DNA of 64,000 nucleotides from Endothia cerciana (Eukaryota; Ascomycota; Sordariomycetes; Diaporthales; Cryphonectriaceae), in NCBI GenBank assembly GCA_026119935.1, contig JALRMH010000024.1, positions 62,001 through 126,000 of the forward strand, given 5' to 3'. Both the position numbers and the translations under genes were made by a program. The notes beneath the pieces were generated by a model that saw only the letters and a program-made list of their open reading frames with translations, had not been told where the DNA came from and did not search any database. Shown in pieces: positions 11,399 through 22,340 of the stretch (the stretch's first letter is position 1; every line of letters begins with the position of its first letter).

Positions 11399-13329
11399 GA
11401 TGGGGAGGCTACATGTAAGTCAAGGTACAGTTCAAGACGGTGGCGTGTGAGGAGGGGTGACGACAAAGTCCGACGAGGGCTATCATGGGAGATGACGTCC
11501 GGCGGGATTCGTGGAGCCCAAGCCGATGTGCTGCTCTAGGGGCTACGGAGATGACTTGACGTTGGGGTGAGACGTGGGCTGGTTAGACTGTCGACCAGAC
11601 GAGGCTAGACAGAAGCACAGTCCATCAGAAGAGGGTGGTGGATCGATGGAGAAGGGGGGAGATAGATAGGGAGTCGTTGATGGCAAGGCACCTAATCTAC
11701 CATCCCGCGCCCCTCAACTGATACTCCGAAGGGGCCAGTGAGATACGCTTAAGCACTGAACCCCGCGCTGGCCCCGCCGACACACCTCCACAGCCCCTCT
11801 TGCCACGCTGCCCCCTGCATCACAACACAGCTGGCAGCGCCCATCCCCCCCCAAGAACCCTAACCCAGCCGACGTCCAACGTCCAGGGACAAGGTTTGGC
11901 CACGGGGAGAACAGCTAAAGCAACGACGTCCAGGTCGTGCGATACGAGGTACCAACCCGGCGCTCTCCCCTCCTGACTCGGTCCATGATTCGAATCACTC
12001 CCGTTGGATTCATCCACTGAGAGCCAAGCTTTGTGTGGTTGTCCACCACGAGGCATGGGTGTGGCACCACTGTTGCAAGATAGCTCTAGGAACTCCCTGG
12101 GTCCCTCCTGAGGCTACCGCCGATCATGTCGTCCAAGCGAGCTTGATGCCCATGATGTAGAGGCCTGGTCGAAGCCACTTGGGGGATCGCCTTCGGAGGG
12201 AAGCAGTCCGATTATATACCTCTCACGCCATAAACATGTCATCCACACTCAGATCCCCGCCAGCAATCCAGCCTCACCACCGGCGTGACAGTCTTGAAGT
12301 GGGTTAAAGGTAGTGAGGCTCCGCAAGAGGTCTATGGCTTCATATGCCATCATGCGACATTTTGCGTTTAGAGTGGAGAGGTCTGTTCCTGCCTGATGGC
12401 CAGGCTTCTAAAGCAGGCCTTCTGAGCCTCCTACCTGAGAAGCCAAATAGCCTGCACCCTACAGAGAAGATACCTCATTGTGGACAGGGCCTCAGGATAG
12501 CAACAGCGGAGCTCAGGGTGTCTCACCTTGCCACACGCAATAGCCAGTTCGGCAGAACTGGCCTCTGCGTTGTTTTAAAAAATACCAGATACGATTTGAT
12601 AACGGTCGGGAGCGAGATGTTGCAATCGCCTTTCCCCATCCCGGTCCACAGCAGTGAATATGATGAGCAGTCTCGTGATGAGTCATGGATGACCTAGTAA
12701 CGGCATGGGAGTCGTGAGATGAGAACTCAAGAAACCATTGCTGAAGGGTCGGGCTCAATAAACCACTTTATGCTTGCAAATCTTGCACGACACACATTGG
12801 AAACGTTCATCCCCATCCGATCCAGACTTAAAATCCCAAATCGGGCGGGGTGGTTGTACCATCTACCTCGAATCGTTCCTCACCGTCCCGGTATAACACT
12901 TTCATAATGATTCCGTTCTGATCAGTGAGATCTTCCTCTAGGGTTTCCATCCGCATGTCTACCCCAGATACTCTTTCCCCCCCCCTTCTTCTTACTATTG
13001 TAATAGTACGCAGTTCACATGATAAGTTGAGGAGTTCGGAGTACCTTGAACCCAAGGCTATCGATAATTTTGTCACCAATTGCAAATACCACTAAGTCGT
13101 CATGGAGGAAGGCTGGCTTGCCCCAGTCAATGGATGAAGAGTCTGGATGGGTTTGCCTGTATAAGGCAGGGTATCAGTGGTGGCTGCTCTGCGGGTGGAC
13201 ACGCCTGGCAGCTGGACACGTAGGCGGACGGCACGTCTGTTGCCATTAAGTATCTTGTTAAGCGAGGCGGGATATTGATGATGAACAGATCGATGCCCCC
13301 ATCCCGCCCGAGGAGAGAGGGTTTTGCGG
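11399..13329. other. Intergenic region, septin-like gene / Zn2Cys6 factor
   Basis: These 1.9 kb form the upstream region of the septin-like gene and the 3' flank of the Zn2Cys6 gene. Short open frames on both strands show no domain, and I recognise no RNA gene. Confidence 0.5.
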
Positions 13330-16300
13330 TTACCCCCAACGACCGGTTTTTCTGCCCGGCGCGTGTCCCTCCTCCGCCGGTCCAATATCCCATGAGTTGT
13401 CGCCCGCTTCATTCAGCACCATCCAGCTGTCGTCATTCAGCATGGCCTCAGCCACCTGTGAGTACAGCGCAGATGGGTCTTGGGCCCCGTCGACCGCCCC
13501 GTCCCAGCCGTTCAGCCCCTGGAACATGTTCATGTCGACGTTGTTCATTTGGTCTCCTGCGGTTGCAGCTCCAGTATTTGTCGTCCCAAACATCTCCGCG
13601 TTCAATACCTGATCCGTCAGCATGATCCCGCCATCGATAGAGCTGCTCGTTCTCCCCGCGGTCGGCCCCGACGTCGTCGTTCCGGGGCTGATGCCCGAGC
13701 TCCCCGGTGTTGAAGTGCTGTTCACTACCGCAGCAGGCGACGAGCCACTGGTCGACGAACCCGCTCGGTGGGGTAGTCTGAAAGTAGGCTTTCGAGCCTG
13801 TGCAGTTTCGTTGCCACACGAGGCCGACGACAGGGACGAGTCTCTCGGCGTGTTGTCCGACGAGGAAACCTCCTCCACTGGTGCTGGTTGGAACAAAATG
13901 AACATGTCATTATCAGACACCGGGTCTGGCGTCGTATTCACCCGCCTGCGCTTGTTGGCGTTCCCGGCGTCCGGAGCATTGTTCTTGGTAAGCTGCGGCT
14001 GCTGATCCGCCTCTAGAGCCTGTGAGTCAAACGGCTTCATAATGAAGCGGCTGTCCTGCTTCCTGCCGATTGGCTTATCCAGGGGCAGCCTTCCTGGTAA
14101 GGGTGGCAGGATGTCGGTGTGCCTGGAGACTCTGGAGCGGGCAAACAAGGGGATGTTATTCCCACACGGCATGGAACCGCCGAGCAATTCAACGTGCATG
14201 TCGCGGTCGGGTATGCTGACGAGATGGGCTAGATTCGCGCGTTCGATGTCCACGATGACTTGCCGGAAGAAGTTGAGGGTGATCACGTGCTGCCTGCCAA
14301 TGGCGTTCATGGCGGTGAGTAGGAACTCGAGGTCTGCCTTGTTCCTTGGTTGGAGGGTCTGTTCGTCCTGCGCTTGTAGTATGCAGACGGAGCTGGCAAC
14401 ATAGAGTGCGAGCGCGACGAGGGGACTTCTCTTTAGATCGAACAAAAAATGTAAGCTTCACGTACAGCCGGGATGAGGGCGGTGAGGGCAACTCACGTAG
14501 CCGGCATTGGAATGAGAGGTCATCTTGACGATGTTTACCACCTCCTGGGCAGCGGTCGTGAGACGGGTTTTGATCATCTTCCTGATGGACTCCGGGAAGT
14601 TGTGTTCGACTGCCTTTTCGTAGGCGCTGTTGTGAAGACAAATGACCGAAGCGTGGAGGTTGAGGTTTGTATGGACAGCTATTGGGTCTCTCAAGCGTGC
14701 TGGGAGACGGAAGACCTCTGGTAGAAACATGAAAGCGCTGGACAGCATGTTGTCCAGCTCTCTATGCCTGTTCCAATACTTGCCATATTCGTAATCGTCC
14801 GCGGCATCATCCGGCTTCGAGCGATGGACGTGTTTCATGATCCGGTTGAAAAGATGGCAGATTACGGCGGCTCCGGCGAAGGAGGAGTAGGACGAGCCCG
14901 TGAAGACGTCTGCCAGCCGGCAGGTCTCCTCCTCGCGGCCCCGGTTGAACGCTTCTTCGGAACTGGGAAGATGCGTAGTGACCTGTCGCCCTGGTTAGCC
15001 GATGGTTTAGAGTAGTCGTCGTCGCCTAGGCCACGGGTGGTCCAACCTCGTCCGGGTCAATCAAGGTCGGCCATCCTGTGCTGATCGACGCGTGGGAATC
15101 GATCGCAAATGCACCCCAGAAGGTCCGTCTCCTCTCTACATGGGTAACCGTCAGCGACCCAGCCGTCTTGCCACCGGGTGCGACCACTCACCCTCCAACT
15201 CGGTCCAGTCTTTCGGAGGTGCTAGCGTGGGCGCCATTTTGAAGTCGGCGTCCTCGTCGTCGAGCCTATGTAGGCCCATCATGTGCAGGAGCTTGATACA
15301 GCGAGATGTGGACATGGCAGCCCGAGTGAACCACATGCACCTGGCCTCGTTGGTAGCCATGAGAGCCCAAGCTTGGGCGTGAGCAACGGTGAGAAAATGC
15401 TCGCCGTCTCCCTGTAAGCGACAGTCAGCAAGAAGGTAATTTAGGCGACATGCAGCAGCGCCCGGACGATAAGTTCATAGTTGACGCCTGTGTCAAATGG
15501 ACATACTCTGAGCTCATCTTCCTGGAGGTAGTGTCGAGCACGGCGGTGAAAGGCGTCATGGTAGGTAGAGTACTTCTCATGCCCGTTTGTGGCCATGGTC
15601 CAAATGGCATACTGCAACGCCATCGGTGGCCTCAGGTGAGGAGCCGAGTAAAACGCTGTCATATACCTCCCAGGATGAACGATAGGGATGAGGGGGTGCT
15701 GCCTTGTGAAGTACGTCTGGTGTCTTTCGGCGGAAGGTCAGCGTGGAGACCCGAGCCCGACCAGCCTGAGACACTCACAGTTCCTCGATCATCTCTCCGG
15801 GCGGCAGAGCCTCGAAGAGCCCAAGACCTAGCAACTCATAGCTAGTCGCACCAGCATCCTCTTTCCTGGGCCTATAGCGCATGTCTGGCGTGCTGAACGG
15901 CGCGCCCCAGCCCATTGGCGGTACATCAGTGTGGCCACTGGTCACATTCTCGCCCGGGCCGGGGACACCGTTGGCGAAGTCCCAGTTGAGGGTGTCATCC
16001 GTGGCATTCTGTCCAGTGTCGTTTGGGCCGCGAAATCCGGGACGCGGCAGTGAGGCACCTTGGTTGTTGCCCTGAGAAGCACTCACTCCGCCCCGAGAAG
16101 CGCCACCCTGCCCACTTGCCCCAAGAGCCGCCGTCTTGCCGGCAGCATCCTTCAGCAGGACCTCGACCTGAGCTGTGAGGGCGTCAGCTAGTTGCACCGC
16201 TGGAGTCTCATGTGAGTGAGGGCGGGTAGGTACCTAGGCGGTCCTCCAGCTGCCTGACATTCCTCCTCTTGAAGGCGGGCTTCCTCCGTGACTCTGGATA

Positions 16301-16474
16301 CACACACTCCGCCTTCAGCTTGGCACAACGCGTGCACGCGGGCCTGGTCCGGTCGCATTTGAGCTTCCGGCTCCGGCAGGTCACGCAGGCTAAGGGCTCG
16401 AGGCTGTCGTTGCCACCGGTTCCCGGCCCGGACTCGCACGCCGCATCAGTCGATGACACGTCCTCTTCCGACAT
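13330..16474 (-). CDS. Zn2Cys6 fungal transcription factor
   Basis: Seven exons: 16474-16234, 16199-15779, 15723-15507, 15411-15192, 15135-15047, 14982-14497 and 14430-13330, giving 924 residues. The N-terminal zinc cluster has Cys at 30, 33, 40, 47, 50 and 57 (CX2CX6CX6CX2CX6C), followed by the linker SRRKPAFKRRNVRQLEDRL. The middle is a fungal-specific transcription factor domain: HQTYFTRQHPLIPIVHP, then RRRTFWGAFAIDSHASISTG, which is reassembled across two introns and supports the model. The last 350 residues are Ser/Thr/Pro/Gly-rich with a basic NKRRRV patch and an acidic, Asn-rich end, as in activation regions. An in-frame ATG 45 bp upstream (16519) is an alternative start. Target genes are unknown; the divergent FAD oxidoreductase is one candidate. 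Confidence 0.88.
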
Positions 16475-16704
16475 TTGTGTGGGTGGTCGTGCTCTTCGTA
16501 TGATTACAAACAAATCCACATTTTATCATTGAAAGTTCAAAGATCAGTCGTTGGTCTCCCCTCCCCCCCCTTTTCACTCTTCAGGCCCCTGAGCGACGCA
16601 TCGTCAGCCTGACAGGCATTCCTGTAGGGCTGATAATCACGGCACCGTCGCCGGCCAGTCACCGTCGAGCCGAAACCTCGGACAACTTAGGCGGCGGGAT
16701 TTTG

Positions 16705-16723
16705 CTCCGTTGTCCGAACGGAG
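16705..16723. promoter_or_regulatory. Palindrome with CCG-N9-CGG, candidate Zn2Cys6 site
   Basis: CTCCGTTGTCCGAACGGAG has perfect 7-bp inverted arms around a 5-nt centre. CGG triplets in inverted arrangement are the usual target of dimeric Zn2Cys6 proteins. It lies 231 bp upstream of the Zn2Cys6 start codon, which suggests autoregulation or control of the divergent pair. Binding is inference. Confidence 0.5.
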
Positions 16724-16737
16724 TAGCTGAGGCTTGA

Positions 16738-16745
16738 TGACGTCA
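16738..16745. promoter_or_regulatory. CRE-like octamer TGACGTCA
   Basis: This is a full palindromic cAMP-response element core, the site of ATF/CREB-type bZIP factors, in the shared promoter 15 bp beyond the CCG/CGG palindrome. One octamer can occur by chance, so function is tentative. Confidence 0.45.
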
Positions 16746-17379
16746 TCGATCTTGATCCTCGTGTCTAATGTATGCTCAGGGTATACATACGCAAGTCTAC
16801 AGTCACTGCCCGAGGGTCTATCGGGACGTCCGTCATTGTTGCCGTGGGACGTAGCTCCATGGCGATGGTGTCTCGGTTCAAGACAAGGGCCAGTCGGGGT
16901 CCGGGCTATTCGGCGTCTAACGGACTCTTGAGGCCCGGCAAGTTGATGCTTGTTCACGGCAGCAGAGGCTGTTCCCCGGAGCCGTCGACCCTCGCGCCAG
17001 GCTCGGCGTGGCCAGCAACCCGCTTTGTATACGGTCGCCGGAACGGGCCTCTACAAGCAAAGGATGCCTTCAGCCTTTTTGACTGCCGGCATAAGGCCCA
17101 ATGCCCCGTGAATGATTTGCAAAATCCGTTCTTGAGAGAGAGCCGTCCATACTCTGCTCGAAGTGACAGCCGGCACCGGAGTCAAGGTGTCACAATCAGC
17201 ATGCCGGTTAGTCTCCGATATTCTGCGTGTTGATATGGCGACATGCCGGATGAAAGATAGACGTTCGTGGTGAAGATCCCCGCGCATCCTCAACAGCCCA
17301 TCCCCCCTGGGACGATTGTCTTGGAGCTTATCCAGCGCGTCCTACGTCTCCTCGTCCATTACCAAAGATCACAGACAAG

Positions 17380-18610
17380 ATGGGTTCCGAGTTCCAAGCC
17401 AAGCCGCACATCATCGTAGTCGGCGCCGGCGTCGTCGGCGCCTCGATCGCGTGGCATCTCACAGGCCACCCCGTCCGCCCGGATGTGACCATTGTCGCCG
17501 AGGACGTCGGAGGCACCGCCACGCCGTGCTCCTTCGCCTGGCTCAACGCGAGCTGGCGCAACCCGAGGGTCTACTATGATTTCCGCCGTCGTTCCATGGA
17601 CGGCTGGAGGCGCCTTGCGGAGGAGCTGCCGGAGGTGTCCAAGGTGCTGCGGTGGTGCGGCTCCCTGAGCGTGAGTGGTCTTTCCCAACCCCACCTGCTT
17701 ATTCCCTGCCCCGCCCAGCTCCTACGTCCCGCTCGGGTTCTGACGGCTGATCTTGTTTGGGGCGGGGCAGTGGGATATGCCGCCGGGCGAGCTGGAAGAG
17801 TATCTTAGGGAGCACTCGGCCTGGGGCTACGACATCCACCGCGCCGAGCGCGCAGAGATCCAGGCACTCGAGCCGACACTGTCTCCCGAGATCCTCCCGG
17901 AATGGGGACTGCGCGTCGGCGAGGAGGGCGCCGTCGAGGCAGCCGAGGCCGCGCGGGCCATGGTCTCCGGAGCCCAGGAGCGCGGCGCCCGCCTTGTCAG
18001 CGCCGCCGTCACCGACCTGCTCCGGGCAGGACACGGTGGCGGGATCAGCGGCCTCGTCACTTCGACGGGCGAGACGCTCCGGGCCGACCACGTCGTGCTG
18101 GCCGCCGGCGTGGGGTGCGCGGCCCTCTGCGCCCCCGTGGGCGTCACCGTGCCGCTCAGGAGCCCTGCCCCCGCGGGCCTGCTCGTGCACTCGAAGCCGG
18201 TCGGGAGGCGCATCCTGGACCACCTGGTCTACAACAAGCAGGGGCACATGCGCCAGACGGCCGACGGGCGCATCCTGGCCGGGTCTGACTTCGTCGGTGG
18301 GGATCCGGGGCCGGACCCGCTGGCGGCAGCGCGCGAGCAGCTCGAGAAGGTGAAGGCAGGCTTCCAACCAGGCGAGCGGGAGCTGCTGGAGCTGGATTAT
18401 TTCACCATCGGCTACCGCCCACACCCGACAGATGGGCTGCCCATCCTCGGGGATACTGGTGTTGAAGGGCTTTCACTCGCCGTCATGCATTCAGGCGTGA
18501 CAAACGCGGCTCTGGTTGGCGAGCTCCTGGCCGAGAAGGTCTTGACTGGAAAGGCGGATCCTGCCTTGGAGGTCTTTGGGCTCAAGCGCTTTACTGAGGC
18601 TCAACAGTAA
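17380..18610 (+). CDS. FAD-dependent oxidoreductase, D-amino-acid/glycine oxidase superfamily
   Basis: Two exons: 17380-17670 and 17771-18610 (100-bp intron, GTGAGT to GGGGCAG), giving 376 residues. A Rossmann dinucleotide-binding motif sits at the N-terminus (IIVVGAGVVGASIAWHL, about 11-27). The C-terminal part has the family's GYRPHPTDGLPILGDT and SGVTNAALVGELLAEKVL segments, which close the FAD site. The length fits DAO-fold oxidases of about 370-430 residues. No signal peptide and no clear peroxisomal SKL tail are seen (it ends EAQQ). The substrate cannot be read from sequence; an amine, amino acid or sarcosine-like compound is likely. The codons are strongly GC-rich. It is divergent from the Zn2Cys6 factor, a common arrangement for a small catabolic unit. 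Confidence 0.88.
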
Positions 18611-19969
18611 CGTTCAGCCTCGGTCCCTAAGCAAGAGGGTTTGCCCTGCTCCGAATGGCCCCGACCAGGAAGCACATCATCTACCAAGACAGCATCCCAA
18701 GGGGTCAAAGAGCCAGTCGCTGCGGTGGCGTTCGGGTTGACACACTCAGCTTTTTTAGCGGCAAGGGGAGGATCGACCAGGTCTCTGCTTGATGATACAT
18801 AATAATGAGGAATTCAAAACGACTCCTAACACTGTCCTAGCAGGAATGTCTTTGGTCCATTGCCCACAAGCCGGCATGTCATGACGGTCCACGAGCAGTT
18901 TCGTCCATCAACAGCGTCTTCTGTCCGCACCTACACACATCACGTACAGAACCGATCCTAGACACTCAGGCCGCAAATATGTTGGCCTCAAGGAGGCGGA
19001 TGTAAGACATCCGGAGTCTGTTCGGAAGTCAGAAGACCGAATGACAACAGCATGATACCTACCTGTCCCGAGTCACTGTGCCACGACGCCAGTATTGCCA
19101 GACTGCCCCGTTTCTCCCAACCACGCTGTCTCGATGTCTCAGATCACCGAGGTCTCAGATCACAGTGGGACATGGGTCTGGGTTGTTGCGCCCTGTGAAT
19201 TGTAAGGTGGGCCACGAGCTGGTTGACCGCTTCTCGACCAGCCTATGCGGATCTGGTGTTCGGGCCTCCGGGGCACACAGGTCGGCTGTGCTCGACGCGG
19301 CAGCCCCGGTTCGCAAGTCATATGAGGTGCTTCCTTGGCACGCTGGGCCGGTCCCGAGACCAGGGCTCAACTACTATGGTACACTACGGTAGACTTAAGC
19401 CCGATCTTAGCTCTGGACCGAGCCTCACCTGGCACTTGGTACTCGGTATTAGTGCTCGGGTGCTGGATGGTGGGCTAGGGGAGGCGTTGGCGCTTGTCTC
19501 GGAACGGATTTCTCTGCAGGTGACAGGCAACGCTCTGAAGTGGGAGGTCAGATTGGCCAAAGTCAACGGATCGCGAACCAGGCATGTCTCGGTTGAGGTT
19601 GGTCGAGTCGACCATGTGCTGCAAGTCCTGAGGATGGCTTTGTCAATGCTCGTGCAGCCGGCTCGGGTGGGGTCGTGGCGAGAAGTTGTATCATTCAATG
19701 TCGCGGATAAAGGTCCTCGTGACGCGGCGGTATAGCGTGCTGGATGTGCGAGGCGCTTACAATGCCCCCAAAGTCAATTACGAGGGGGATGACGAGTATA
19801 CTTGTGGTCACGGGGTTAGCAGCTGGTCAATCCGAAGCTCAGCAGCGCCGAGCAAATGCAATACCTTCGTTGGTGACTGTCTGCGGGACTGCGGCCTGGC
19901 CTGCGGCCCGATTTTTCGCAGAGTAGTAGTAACCAGCAGAAGCAATAGCACCCGCTGTCGTGACCTGAT

Positions 19970-20011
<42 letters not shown>
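19970..20011. repeat. (TTG)14 microsatellite
   Basis: A perfect trinucleotide run of 42 bases inside the gene-free tract. Confidence 0.95.
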
Positions 20012-20012
<1 letters not shown>

Positions 20013-20146
20013 AGATCTTGAAGAAACGTACGGCTCGCGGCCCTATCGACCTTCTGAGGGGAGTGGTGTGCAGGATGCGCTGATAATGTCTCCACCACGG
20101 TGTGCATTATTGTTCTAGGCGAGGACGCTACCATGGGGAGCAGTAG

Positions 20147-20168
20147 GCTGGCTGGCTGGCTGGCTGGC
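20147..20168. repeat. (GCTG)5 tetranucleotide repeat
   Basis: About five tandem GCTG units in non-coding DNA. Confidence 0.9.
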
Positions 20169-22306
20169 AGGGCATTGTTTGCCGACAGAGTTCATGGCCG
20201 ACGAAAATTACCATGATCACCTCCTCTGCAGGATCTGCCCTCGCGTATCTCGAATGCATGCGGGAGCAGCGGATAACCGGGGTCCGTATGTATGAGAGGC
20301 CCATGCAGCGGTAGTAGGCCCCGGCGTCCAGGCCTGACAGTTGATCACGCCTCCCCTCGTGCCATACACCAACCCACCCATCTGACGTGACCGGTCTGTA
20401 GAGCCTGGTCATCACAGGCCGAGCCTGTGAGGTCTGCTCAGCAGCCTAGGGGGGGAGGGGCTGCTCGTTCGGGCATTGCTTGCGGCATTGCATGGCTGCG
20501 TGCCAGCATAAGCCGCAGGGTGTGAGTGACCGCGTCTGGTCCGCTCCCCAAGGATTAGAAGGCTGTCTGATGCTGAACTGTCCCGGCCCGGAGAAGCGTG
20601 CCGTGCAATGCTTCTGGAACTGTCAGTATCGCACACTGTCGGGTGGCGCTGCTAAGAGGAGTGGAACAGTAGCGAGTGGGTGACAGGTTGGGCGGGCCCT
20701 GCACGTCGATCCCGAGGGCGACGGCTCCCGGAGATGACATGGCTGGGCAGCGATAAGACCGGCGAGCGAGGATTCCCTTGATCGTGGCCAAGCAGGCCAA
20801 GGCCCGGGTGGACGTGGCGGGAGAGGACGAGGATGGTGCTGGGAGGGTTACCTGAGCACCTGTGGGCCTCAAATCCAGCTTCCCGCGGGTTGCTCCTTGC
20901 CCGCCGGCTCGTGTGTGTTCCTGTCGCAAGTCCTGCGTCCATGTCTAGTCGCCCGGGCAGCCAGGACAGCGACACTCATATTGCCGTATCCATGAGCTGG
21001 GTCAAAGCCCTGTGGGGGACGCGAGGCGGGAGAGGTGAGGTCGAAAGGGACGGGTCGTGATCGCGGTTGAGATCTCATCAGCAAAACGAAACACCGAAAG
21101 TCTACCATAGTACATCTGCCCATGTACCTAGGTGACCCGCACTGTACATAGCTCCTCGTGGGTCCACTCAAGCTCGGGGAAGGGGAGCGGGGGTTACAAA
21201 GAAGACTTCGTACCAAGATACTACCATAAAGAATATACTGTGGTAGGTAAAAAGGTGCACGGGCCACAATGATCAACTGACGATCTGATCTCGTTCCCGC
21301 GGAGGAGATCCTCACACGACCCAACGACAGGGCCTGGCCTCGCCTCGCCTCGATTCGATGCCCATCAACGTTTCCAAAGGCCCCCCTACACCCTCAGCAC
21401 ACAGTCGCCATCCACACAACCATCCTGCTCCACGTTCGAGCCCTGGAAGGCACTGTCCTGGCAGGACGCCGTACCCGTACTCCATGCCTCTTCAACCCTG
21501 ACGGAAACGGACAGGATTAGAGCCTTCGGAAGATGACCGTTTGGACCGTCTAGCTAAAGTCTAGACCCCGACCTATTGGGGCCCGGGGGGTGGGAGGCTG
21601 TCAGGACTCGACTCACTCGAGGCTATTTCTTTGTTGCAGCTTGTCAGGGGTTGAGACCTTAGGCCCGGCTTCAACCTCAGCTGGCACTTACGCATTCCGT
21701 AGACGGCTTGGCTCGCCCTCCACCTCAAAGGGCTACCGTGGACGGATCCGGAACAACCGCCTCGGGAGACGTGATCACATTGACAGCTCTCGAGATTGAC
21801 AGCGCGAGCAACGCAGAGGCGGCAACACCTATCACACCCCCGCTGGCTGATGGGGCGCCCGCCATGCTGCATCCCAAGCCTGTGGGCTCGGTCGCGAGAA
21901 GCTACGTGGGCATTCCGGGTGGCTTGCACATGAACGTTGGCGCTGATAACGCCCAGCTGTCTGAAAGAGAAAGGGTACGACACCACTGCCAATGTTGGCA
22001 CGATTCGATTTGGGGATACCTGCCCTACGACGCTGCCGGTCCAACGAGTGATTGTGGGTAGGTTGACTGGGTCCAGTCCCAATACCGGATGTTTTGCCAT
22101 TTCGGCTGGCTGATATTGCTCCGTGATCAATACTGTGCCATGCTTCATCCTTGAGGTGACGCCCCGGGGAAGGCGAATGGGCCTGGCAGAGATCTAGCGC
22201 AGTCTGCACGATCCTTGATCTCATCGGTGGAGGCATCAAGTTGCCGTGTCAGACACGGCCCGTCCGTGATGGCACAGTAGCAATCACTTGCCATCCTGAA
22301 ATGTCG

Positions 22307-22340
<34 letters not shown>
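22307..22340. repeat. (CTA)11 microsatellite
   Basis: A perfect trinucleotide run of 34 bases in non-coding DNA. Confidence 0.95.

Larger units (their letters stand above)
16475..17379. promoter_or_regulatory. Divergent promoter region, Zn2Cys6 factor / FAD oxidoreductase
   Basis: This 905-bp gap must contain both promoters. It carries a perfect CRE octamer and a hyphenated palindrome with CCG/CGG ends, both listed separately and 20 bp apart. Confidence 0.65.

Noticed and set aside
11855..11880. CCCTAACCC, telomere-like
   Set aside because: A single unit in a C-rich stretch; no tandem array.
11985..12005. TGATTCGAATCA, possible tRNA T-loop
   Set aside because: It is a simple palindrome without tRNA stems nearby.
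22307..22340. Trinucleotide arrays as possible CRISPR-like repeats
   Set aside because: Pure microsatellites without spacers, in a eukaryotic genome.
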